In this document: positions 9,601-17,200 of the stretch, piece by piece
Position numbering within the stretch: position 1 is the first letter of the stretch
Layout of the letters: each line of letters begins with the position of its first letter
DNA from: an uncultured Isosphaeraceae bacterium
Lineage (GTDB): Bacteria > Planctomycetota > Planctomycetia > Isosphaerales > Isosphaeraceae
Direction of reading: 5' to 3'
NCBI GenBank assembly: GCA_945957605.1
Contig: CAMFLR010000022.1
Location: 1-64,000 of the forward strand
Length of the DNA stretch: 64,000 bases
Program-made: the position numbers and the translations under genes
The notes under the pieces: generated by a model
What the model saw: the letters and a program-made list of their open reading frames with translations, nothing else
Database searches by the model: none
What the model was told of the DNA's origin: nothing

Positions 9601-11211
9601 CTCGTCGAGCGCGATTTCGGGCTCAAGCTACTATGGACGACTGGGCAAACGAGTTTTGTGGTCGACCCACTCGCGCCGACGACGATCCAGATGGCACCGT
9701 CGTACTCGCTCATGGAGTACGGGGTTCAGGCTTATTACAAGCTGACGGGCCAGATTCCTGCCGGGATGATCATCAACTCTCGTACGGGGGAGATCACCTG
9801 GACGGCACCGGCGAATTTGGGTGGTCTGTCGGTTGATGTGCAAGTTGAGGTCGAGAATCTGGCCGATCCGAATCATCATGTGATGTCGCAGGTGATTCAT
9901 ATCGCGGTCAATACCGTCGCTCCCGATGATTCGTATATTCGTTCAGTCTATGGTGCAGTGCTCTCGCGGGTGCCCGCGCCCAGCGAATTGCAATACTGGG
10001 CGCCGAAGCTCGGTGCGATCGGTCTGCCGGGATTTGTTTCGGCGGTGCTTCATTCGAATGAGTATTTCACCGATGTCGTGACTGCTTCCTACCGCCAGGT
10101 TCTCGCACGCGGGCCGAGCCAAAATGAGCTCACAGCCGGCATTGCGTTGATGGAGCAGGGGGGCTCGTCGGATCAACTGGTTCGAAGTCTGCTCACAAGT
10201 TCTGAGTTCGTGAGCAAGCACCGACGGAATGGCGACTTTGTTCGAGCTGTGAATCAGATCTTGATCCCCAACGGTGTGTCGGCGGCGACTCTTAGAAAAG
10301 AGGCGACGTATCTCTCAATGGGTATGTCGCGCAAGCGGCTCGTCCAGTCGATTCAGCACAGCAAGGCGGCAAGTCAGCAGCTTGTGAACTCGCTGACAAA
10401 CCTTTATGTCGGCCATCCGGCGAGCAGCACGGATTACACGCGCTGGGTGTCTCAGTTAATGAAGGGAAAGCTGAACACTCAGGGTTTGACGGCGCAGATT
10501 CTACTGTCGAGTGCGTTCATTCAGAACAGCACACAAGGGAATATTCCGAATCTGGCGCCGGCCACGTCGGGAACCAGCGTGCAGTACAACCAGCTCAATA
10601 ACCTGACTTTCGTGCTGACTGGCAAGACAGCGAGCCGAGCGCAACTTGATGCACTCGAGGTCCAACTCGCGGAAGGTCGAGGCCGCAACAAACTCGGTGC
10701 GATCGTTTACGGCGGCCGCGATGCTGAGGTGTATCGAATTCAGTCGGTGTTCGAGACTCTGCTTCATCGCAAAGCTGACGCGCGGGAATTGGGTGACATT
10801 CTCGCTCATCTTCCCGCCGACAATCTGAGTGAAGCCACAGCGAAGTATGTCCTCGGCGGCACGGAGTTTCGCGGGCAGTTTGGGAATGACACGGATTACA
10901 TCAACGCCGTCTACCAGACGCTAACCGACGCGCCTCCCTCGATTACCTCGCTCCAATACTCGCTCAAGAAGCTCGATTCGGGCGTTTCGCTGCCGCAGTT
11001 TGTTGATTCGGTTGCGACGTCGCAAGCTGGGGTGATCGGCCAGATCAATCATCAATATGCCGATATTCTGCTGCGAGATGCGACGCAGCTCGAGCTGAAC
11101 AACTGGCTCAAGAGTACGCAAACTCAGACTCTTACCGACGAAGCCGTCGCGCTCAATTTGTTGGCCTCAAGCGAGTTCCGATCGAAGCAACTCGCCGCGC
11201 CCCAGCTCTGA
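607..11211 (+). CDS. Giant multidomain surface/secreted adhesin-like protein (3534 aa) with LEPRxLL-like N-terminus and C-terminal DUF4214
   Basis: Predicted exported protein, function unknown, probably adhesion or surface architecture. Seen: an Arg-rich N-terminus without a hydrophobic core, then RLEDRRLL (residues 37-44), a variant of the planctomycete LEPRxLL export motif. Residues about 214-1195 are 12-13 degenerate beta-rich repeats. SdrD/Cna-B-like carboxypeptidase-regulatory folds begin near 1675, 1802 and 2908. A jelly-roll, carbohydrate-binding-like domain lies near 1867-2015 and an L-type lectin-like domain near 2131-2332. At least six FG-GAP/VCBS calcium-site motifs (e.g. DFNGDGIPD) lie near 2392-2842. 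A putative Ig (He_PIG-like) domain lies near 3008-3105, and DUF4214 repeats fill 3107-3534. The first Lys after the N-terminus is K1244. The ATG at 607 is the first in frame and has only a weak ribosome site. The next giant gene starts 31 bases downstream, so co-transcription is likely. Domain borders are estimates by eye. Confidence 0.9.
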   Translation: MRTMRASKGATSDLHRRSRGRSGVALRRLVSILPPERLEDRRLLTQQFSLGNLTLVGDFTQSISGSNTVETSSTTTPVQIGFTPIGSEAFLPLTNWTGTLSFNTGGSSFTFTGEIDGIESASSPAIAQIGAAQSFTVSDLASTTGSSITGGQSIGVYGASLTPSMLSLINPSLLTTSNAYVSLQGSLGFGELPGLAAPVNSGNAVTLVPSQSTPGITLTAAASTSAFTAFGVEFGPNTLSVAYSSSASAFQIYGSVTMQTSSGDFSAAGTLGTASVPGVIVDSSGDVTELNLTVTSAMTIAGLAVTAAGVELDYQVSSTDNSYEIVSGSVTVGTTSDPVYFQGTFGQSATTTSAAVAGLVLTGTNLTSVDITVSSSMTIAGLSMTASGLQFVYSQGATATTGLFEIAEGSVTVGASTDPLYFQGIFGTAATSTTAAVPGLEMTGSTLTGVDITISSSMTVAGMSLQVSDLAFVYQNNSSTAFGGAYNGDYVIGIGASVTFSTSAGDTTFVATFGSTTDDLPGLVISDGSIQNLYATVTTSISAQGLTLSVDSLLFQYVALDDYFDIGSGAVSISSGSIQFATASFVTVDNNPGFEIADGVLQSLNIEIDGSLTVDGMSLSISNLQFDYAAVTGQTFGNFEIAAGGTVTLSAGSSNTLSFSGTFGAGSGSTATPGLVINDGVLQSFYIAITSSMSLGGLNLSTTGLAFSYVSTSQTFEIPSGSVSVTDTNGDFSFTGTFGTTSGSTTSPGLVVDGNSADSTYGTLTALNVTVTSQFIASSVTFNVTDLNFVYSAAGNEYIISTGTLAFDTAEEYSFTATLSLPSPTDSSQTLPGLVIQNGAITEFNAALTTSFTVAGLQIGVTNMAMNYSGSEFAMYGTVSVSTNGISFIGTIGDPTSFTYGLYISNDVLESLAISINSTVDFGSLAMTATGLSFNYAAASASSAALFSLYGTVSVSVAGVSLTGNLGTSALPGLTIVNGSLTELNLGVTADFTLFGLTCDINDLTFQYYISGNTQEYIMFGSLSVVVGQPGSTSSSSDETISANLGTQADPGMILTVSGSNTTVQQINMVIDGSFSISGFGFAITDAGLDYTNTSGSTSYSIFGTFTLNSVFTATVQLGTGSTNPGIVITNGNFYLENFAFSLDNVPIGAFTLNYLNISYTSTGNVWSGSAQVTFPTGFALGASMTFDNGALADIGISYSAGTSSGIAIADTGMFITGMSAELENLNQPQNIVVSGSIDAVFGKQITIAGQSCSLFAATGSFTADSQELVIQGDYYEGAYEINNQWQGILGNGSAGVTLDWAAGVYSANVTETLYDGIFEISAEVAFDDSGNLGIIATASVIIPDGVPFIGGTKLGTMGFAFIYTASSGVGTVAAWATVNLGFCNVTSGFQYTFDSKSSQDGGLEIIGASQVNGLSNEVNSIASADASTPPIYTYTYTVVIPNTATGEYGLSVQASWPTNSGTQQLLISGPNDTSANGSLNYYSATATSLSSTTLPSNDYYSFQTISSTSQSVMVVGSATTTNGTTTASTTIPLTPGTYTFEVESSYEFASGSDITWSQQIYYTAPSVAIASVPTQALSFVPSMTGFAASQLQANTTVTLYADANSSGYQGKQVGSFAFQANSSGALTNVPYIDLSAFSPGVPIYIYAVINDSTNTPVYSAYSAPVIPEPDIVGQVVDQFGNPLPGLTVFLDLNGNGIYDTANLNSTSTTTEPSAVTNASGYYYFSGLESYTATDVGYPNFLVDVQMPTPSFTPITPSAISSTNPSNPVVSSTTVTINVEATSGNPASSQIANFSVSRLASISGSIFSDIPQNGVYVSTDPALNGATVYIDSTGSGTYNSGDPTVVTGPSGLYSFYGLSVPDVGNYSFEMPSLTAGTYQAQPTGTGADWTFSTGAGIASNGSSLTSGNSSAPSGTQVGYLQNAATISQSISGFQAGLSYYITVSAATEAGLAASQFTVSYNGTVIGTFSPTTGYQTFTTSSFVPGAGSITLTFAGVDPSNTTETTFLDNVQILPVTTYTVGILNSTTSRTPTINGTNQYVVTFPISGTTSNGATGTSAGTWTVPVPSDAPQFTNVNFGAITLATVSGTVTATSGSTSTLQSGTLVNLSTPITTVSSPSYTTFASTSGLVLNGSSAPGHGSLTLFSTTQTNAKTSTWFNTALPVTGGFTTTFQYSMTGASATGAGFAFVLQNNANTTATKGNAYFGYGGMADSLAVIFDATNNELLIESDGDDSTTTPIASLTSGELGFSLSSGAIYSVTISYTPSATAGTGTLSIYLNASGSSGATPALSALTPLATYLNLGSAANVYCGFTAGTSTSGLAVSLDSWSLTSQSTTMVTTNSSGQYTFTGLMPGTSYTVTQVVPAGEVQSSPLSSVGIYSQISLATLGEIASSITTGDFNGDGIPDVAYALSLNSNSPFQIAYAYGNNSGGFSAPVIVTIPVPTSLAPTLATPGTFGAFDAHIVAGYFVNTGTTTRDDIAYIATMANGGNAVVIYDIYTGTVVDSIEVESVVDPLGSSAAIEGSLSTINNIVVGDLNNQGYDDIVTSTYGGVWTLALQNLSPSSSWVVNPSTLETPIGLPSLSGTGAVGYNAGVALADFNQDGNLDIATVGVQYQPGTIFSGGSYQSTWTSFTVLTTFEIYYGNGSGVTYSTSGLYTTDTGTVSTSTTQQTFQSFTTADTYLSSGTAAPQYPLPIGIAAGDISGDGIPDLEFSAYNASLQPDVFLLTQSGPDTFVISDQISVPGGESFNVYTSAGSNGTSILPSSYFSSQISAVDLNSDGFTDIAEIDPNIGQLFILTTSAAALTSGYDSNTFALANGSLSQFAVADFANDGYPDFVIASPSSAIPVQVLNGTMNVGYYSYTLINGQILSSANFTDLQFTSSVTPSVVSFANAQNGVSTAVVGQSNTIIFGRVYRDVNLNQKLSTNDPALAGVRVYLDLDNNGRFDPAVDQSTLTDASGSYSFSHLQPGKTYTVRVVEPAGMQEAGAQYVTPGSHATTTLVERDFGLKLLWTTGQTSFVVDPLAPTTIQMAPSYSLMEYGVQAYYKLTGQIPAGMIINSRTGEITWTAPANLGGLSVDVQVEVENLADPNHHVMSQVIHIAVNTVAPDDSYIRSVYGAVLSRVPAPSELQYWAPKLGAIGLPGFVSAVLHSNEYFTDVVTASYRQVLARGPSQNELTAGIALMEQGGSSDQLVRSLLTSSEFVSKHRRNGDFVRAVNQILIPNGVSAATLRKEATYLSMGMSRKRLVQSIQHSKAASQQLVNSLTNLYVGHPASSTDYTRWVSQLMKGKLNTQGLTAQILLSSAFIQNSTQGNIPNLAPATSGTSVQYNQLNNLTFVLTGKTASRAQLDALEVQLAEGRGRNKLGAIVYGGRDAEVYRIQSVFETLLHRKADARELGDILAHLPADNLSEATAKYVLGGTEFRGQFGNDTDYINAVYQTLTDAPPSITSLQYSLKKLDSGVSLPQFVDSVATSQAGVIGQINHQYADILLRDATQLELNNWLKSTQTQTLTDEAVALNLLASSEFRSKQLAAPQL
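1246..4190 (+). repeat. 12-13 tandem protein repeats of ~65-85 residues inside the 3534-aa protein
   Basis: Each unit has the pattern PGL-[IV]-x2-G-x-[IL]-x-[SE]-[LF] ... S-M-[TS]-x-[AG]-G-[LM] ... [LF]-x-F-x-Y ... F-[ED]-I-x2-G-[ST]-V ... F-x-G-[TI]-[FI]-G. Unit boundaries are marked by PGL/PGF/PGI. The copies are diverged at the DNA level, so the array is old. The alternating pattern suggests beta strands. I do not recognise this as a named domain family. Confidence 0.75.
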
Positions 11212-11242
11212 GCCGCGACGGAACTCATTAGCACCACTACGT

Positions 11243-14200
11243 GTGAATCACCCCGTTCGTTCATTAGGGATAATGCCGAGTCTCACCATGCGAAATCGCC
11301 GCCGCACCTCCGACACCAAGTCGAAAAGAAGTCTTACGCTTCGTGGTCTCGAGACCATGGAAGCTCGGACGATGCTGTCCGCCGACTTGGTGCTCACAAA
11401 CATGTGGGACTCGGGCTATAACCAGTACACGCCGGGCGTGCCGATTCAGTACACAATAACCGCGGAAAACCTTGGCACAACGGCAGTGTCGGGTGCACAG
11501 ATTGCTGATGTGATCCCTAGCGGTTTCAGTTTCTCCAAAACGGTCAGTAAGAGCCTGCGCAGTAGTAGCAGCACAAGCAGCAGTTCGAATCTGACAACAG
11601 GCGCGGGTGGTGGAGTCTATCAGAGCGGCGGTTCGCAAATCGTCTGGACGCTTCCTACCATTCAGGCAGGCGCCAAGATCTCGGTTGCTGCCGTTCTCAT
11701 TCCAACGACGTCCTCAATCGCGCCGCTTAACCCGTTGAATACTGTCACGAGCACGGCGACGTTGACGACGCCAGGCGTGACAAATTCAGCGAGTGCGAGT
11801 CAGCTCACGCTGACTGACACAGATAGCTATCAGGAAGCACCTAACGCAAGTTCGGTGAGCCTGCAGTCGTCGGCGAATCCTTCCGTTTTGGGCAATAGCG
11901 TTACATTTGCCGCTACCGTCGCGAGCGGTACGGGTGTGACAGCCGTTGGCACGGGAACCGTGCAATTCTATGAGGGAACGACCGCGCTTGGTTCTCCTGT
12001 GACTGTGACCAACGGCGTTGCAACCTACACGTTGACGTCGCTCCCCGTCGGGACGAATAGCATCACGGCGAGCTATAGCGGCGACGAGAATTATCAGCCC
12101 AGCACGAGCGCAGCGGTGTCACAAGTGGTGCAATCTGTGGCAACCACGCCACCAACGCCAGTTCCTGTCGCAGCGAATGTTTCGATGACGATTAGCTCGG
12201 CGGTGGGCACGCTTCAGAACCCGTCGCAGTATGTGCCAGGAACCTTGCTGACATACACTTTCAACGTGACGAACAGCTCGACGAGCCTGACGGGCGCTAG
12301 CACTGTGACATACAGCGCGCCGACTGGATACAGCATCACCGCTGCGACTGCGCCGACGGGCGATTCCTATACGATCGCGAGCAACCAGATCGTGTTCGAC
12401 CTGGTGAACGTGGCGAGCGGCGTTACGCAGATGTCGGTGACGATTTACGCCGCCGCGCCGACGCCGATCGCGGCGTACACGACTTCTAACGGCAATGTGA
12501 CCGGACCGACGGCCGCATCAGGTGTTAACTGTGTGACCGCGCCGGTGGCATCGCCTGTTCTTACTCTTCCCAGCGGATTTAGCAACACGTCGACATCGAC
12601 TTCGCCGACTCTGACGATCCCCGTACCGGCTTATATCGTTTCGATGACCGATAGCATCACCCTCCCGGCGCTAACGCCGGCGGAATACTCCTATTACGCT
12701 GGAACAACGGAAGCGACTCAAGGTCAGACTTGCGTGGCGTACACGGTGCGCCAGCTTGTGAATTACTACGACAGCTACATCAATGCGACCAGTACGCAGA
12801 ACGGTCTCAATGGTGCATTTAATATCAATTTGAATGGTGGAACATACACGTTTGTCAGTTCTGGTTCATCCAAGTCCGACGATCATCTCTATCAGCTCGC
12901 GATCAACAATCCCAACAATCAGGGTGCTGGCCGGGCGCTGCAGATTTCGAACGGAACGATCAATGCGAATCATGTGAGCCGAGCGATATCCGTCGCGAGT
13001 CAGCAGAATCTCTATCTCACGAATGTTGTCATTGAGAATGGTTTTGAGAACGGTGGAACGTCGAATGCGTCGACCACTGGGCCTGATGCCTTGGGCGGCG
13101 GCGTTTACGTTGGAGCAGGTGGCAGCCTGGTGCTTCAGGGCTCGACGATTGAGAATTGCGTCGCGAGTGGTGAGGCGGGCATCAAGGTGACGAGTCGCGC
13201 GAACTCGACCCGCGCGGGCGTCGGATACAACGCCGCGGGTGGCGGAATTTATGGTGCGGCGGGAAGTTCGATCACCATTGATGGGAAGTCGGCGGTGACG
13301 GGCTGCACAGCCATTGGTGGCAAAGGGGCTGCTGCAGATAGTGCCAAGCAAACGACCGGGGGAACCGGTGGCGCTGCGTATGGTGGTGGTATTGCGATCG
13401 ATGCACCGGCGAGCGGATCAGTTCAGACAGCTCCGACCAAAGTTTCGACTTTGACGATCGATGGCGGCGCGTCGATCGCGAACAATCGAATCAACCGGAT
13501 TCTCAATCAGGCTGGTACGGCCACTTCCACTTATGGCGCAACTGGCGGAACCATCACCAACGGCGCCGGCACTGGCGGCACGGGTGGAACAGCCTATGGT
13601 GCCGGGTTGTATATGTATTCCGGGAGTTTGGTCCTCAATGGAGGCAGCAAGCTTCAGGCGATTTCGGTTGACAAAAATTATCAGTCTCCAGGCAAGGGGT
13701 ACAGCGCGAGCGGGAGCATCGTTGCAGCAGGGAGCGTGGGCAATTCGTATGGCGTGCTCTATCTCGAACCCGGTGTGGTGACAGTCACGAACTCTCCGAG
13801 CTCTAGAGGTATCTTCACGACCAGTGGTAACGAGAGCATCGTCAATCAGTCGGCAACCACGGCGAACCTGTATTTACCCGCCCCGCTCACTTCCGCAGCC
13901 GATGCTGCGATTTCCAGTGAAGGAGTGTGGAACCTTCGCACCGCCGTGACCGCGGCGAATCAACTCTCTGCCTCTGGCATGGCAGTCGCGCTCACGCTTG
14001 CGAGTGGAACTTACATGCTCAGCCAGGGCAGCTTGTCGATCACGTCGAGCGGGAGCGGGTCACTCAAGGTGGAGGGGAAAGGAACCGGAAGCACTGGAAC
14101 TTTTATCTCGGGCAACAATAGCAGCACGGTCGGATCGATACTTGACATCACGAACGCGAGCTTCACCCTCAAGAAGTTGGTGCTCGAAAATGGCGCTGCG

Positions 14201-17200
14201 ACCGCTAGCGGGGATGATAGCGGCGGAGCAATCTTGGTCGCGAATTCAAAGGCCGGCCAAGCTGTTTCGCTTGTAAGCGTGAGTGTGCTCAACAGTAAAG
14301 CCTCGACCTACGGAGGTGGTATCTATCAGTCGGGCGGCGGCCTGAGACTGTCCAACACCAACGTCACGGGGTGCACAAGCTCGAGTGGCGCGGGACTGGC
14401 CGTCGTCGATGGATGTGAACTGTCGGTGAGCGGTGGAACCATTGGTAGCAACGTTGCCTCCAGCCAGGGCGGCGGGATCTACGGTTCGGACGCGTACGTA
14501 GATCTGGCGAATGTTACTGTATCCAGCAACAAGAGCAGTGGCGGGAGCGGCGGCGGTATGAGCGCGATCGACACGCTCGTCGTGCTGACGGATTGCATTT
14601 TTAGCGGAAATCAGGCAACGGGCAACGGAGGGGCGGTGCTCGTTAATGGTTCGTCCACATTGAACGTGGCTGGCGGCGGCTTCACCAGCAACTCCGCGTC
14701 TAACGGCGGAGCGATTGCAATGTCGACTCAGGGGGCACAAAAGCCGTCTGGATCGATCCGATCTGCGTTTATTGCGGAAAATGGTGCAAGCGGCAATGGC
14801 GGTGGTGTCTATCAATTCAAGGGACACCTCAAGATCGTTGACAGCGTTATCGGTGGAAATACGGCAAAGCTGGGTGGCGGGATCGCGGCGAGTAGTGTGA
14901 CAAGCGGGAAGTACACGTCGAATCAAATCTCGTCCAACTCGGCGAGTCTTTCATCTGGGGGCGCGGGAGGCGGGATTTACCAGAGCAAGGGAACGCTCAA
15001 GCTTGTTAAGGATCACTTCCAGGCCAACTCGGCATACCAGGGCGGTGGGGCCCAGTTCGTTGGCGGTACGACGCACGTCACGGATCCTACCGTCGTCAGC
15101 AACAAGGCCGCTTATGCCGGTGGTGGAATTGCGGCGGTAAGCGACGCGTTGAAGATGACCTCGGGCTATGCGACGCGTAATAGCGTGACCGGCTCCGCAA
15201 CGTCCTTCAGCGCGGGGGGCGGTGGACTCTTTCTGAGCAAAGGTTCGATCGCGCTCAAGCATTTCTCAGCGAATCTGAATGTCTCGAAGGGCGGCCCTGG
15301 GGCTGGCATCGCGCTCGCACCCACAGGGGCGGCGACTTTCACGACCGTGCACGTCTATTCGAATAGCCTGACGAGTTCAGGCAACGCATACGGCGGCGGG
15401 ATGTTTCTTAGTGGTGGTACGCTGAACGCGAATAATTCGATTGTCCGCAATAATACGCTCCAGAGCAGTGCATCGAATCCCACGATCGAAGGCGGCGGAG
15501 TCTTCATCTACGGCAGCACGGCTAATTTCTACGGCACGGAATATGTGACTGGCAATAATGTGATTCTCACGTCGGGCCAAACCGGCAACGGCGGCGGAAT
15601 CGCGGTTCAGGGTGGAACGCTTAACATCCCGAGCGGCGCCACTTTCAACTTGTGGGGCAACTCCGTCACGACCACGACTCCGACGCTCACGTTAACCGAC
15701 AACGTGGGTGGGGAAGCACGATCGGCATGGCTCAAGTTGGCCGTGAACATCGCCTCGTCGTTCACTGCGAGCTACACATACACCGCCAGCGGCAGCAAGG
15801 CGGCTGATGGTATCGCGCTCGCGTTCCAGAACGAGGGAACGGCAGCGCTTGGTGGAACGGGCGGCGACCTGGGCTACGTCGGCATCACCGGTGCGACTGC
15901 CGCGTATGAGATGAATATTTATAACGGGCACACGATCGGCACGAACTTCGTCACGACCAACACGTCGATGACGTACAACTCGACCGGAAATGTTTTGTTG
16001 CAGAGTGGCGATCCGATCAATGTCGTGCTGACATACAACGCCAGCGCTCAGACGATGACGGAGAGCCTTACCGACACCGTGACTAATGCGACGTATTCGC
16101 ATGTATATAGCGGCGTGAATCTCGAGTCTGTGCTTGGTTCTTCGACGGCTTATGTTGGATTCACGGGCGGCGATGGTGGGGCGCTTTCGGTTCAAACCGT
16201 TTCCAACTTCGGTGGCATTCTGGCATCCACGCCGGGTTCTTTCTGGGTGGTGAATAGCAACGGCGTCGAAACGCCAGCGCTCGGATCATCCGCGAATGTG
16301 ACTGGAACTGGTGGTGGTATCTTCTTCGGACCGAGCAGTAGTTACAACGTTGACGGTGGATCGAACACCACGGACAACAGTGCAGTATCGGCCGGAAATA
16401 CCTATGCTTTTGTCGTATCGAATGTATTGGACAACGGCATAGGTTCGACGCCTCCCAGTTACTCGTCGGGGATCAACTACTTCACAAGCGGTGAGGGTTC
16501 GCTGCGCAACGCGGTAACCTACGCCCAAAGCTACATGAATGCATCGCCGACGAACACATCGTCGATCGCAATTGTGCTCACAAGTGCGGGCTCTTCGAGC
16601 GATAACGGGGCCGGCAATTATATTCTGGACGGGTATGGATTGAGCGGCGGCGCGAGTAACACGCTCTCGACTTCGGTGGCGGCCGACTTGTCGCTCACGA
16701 TCGTCGGTGAGACCGGAAGCTCGACGAGGGCGACGATTCAGGGATACTACGCTCAAACGATGTCGATTTCCAATACCGGCGCGTTGATTCTTCAGAATCT
16801 TGCCATCATCGGTGGTGATACGGTTAACCAGCAGAACGGGACGGGCGGCGGTATCTATCAAGGCTCGGGTGTCACCGTTCTCAACAATGTTCTCGTCACA
16901 AACAATTACGCGGGATTCGAGGGGACGGCGGCGAATTCGTGGCATGGAACTGCGACTGGTGATCACGATGGCAAAGATGGGGCGAATGGTGCCTCGGGTT
17001 ATGGGGGCGGCATCTACCTTGGTGGCGGAAATCTGACGCTTACTTCCACGAGTTCGATCACTGGCAACACGGTCTACGGGCAGAACGGTGCGGTTGGTCA
17101 AAAGGGTGCCAATGGTCACGTGAAGGCGACGGCCTTTGGGTGCAAGAGCGAGCAGGGCGGCCAGCAGGGGGGCGACGGGGGCGACGGGGGAAGTGCGCTT

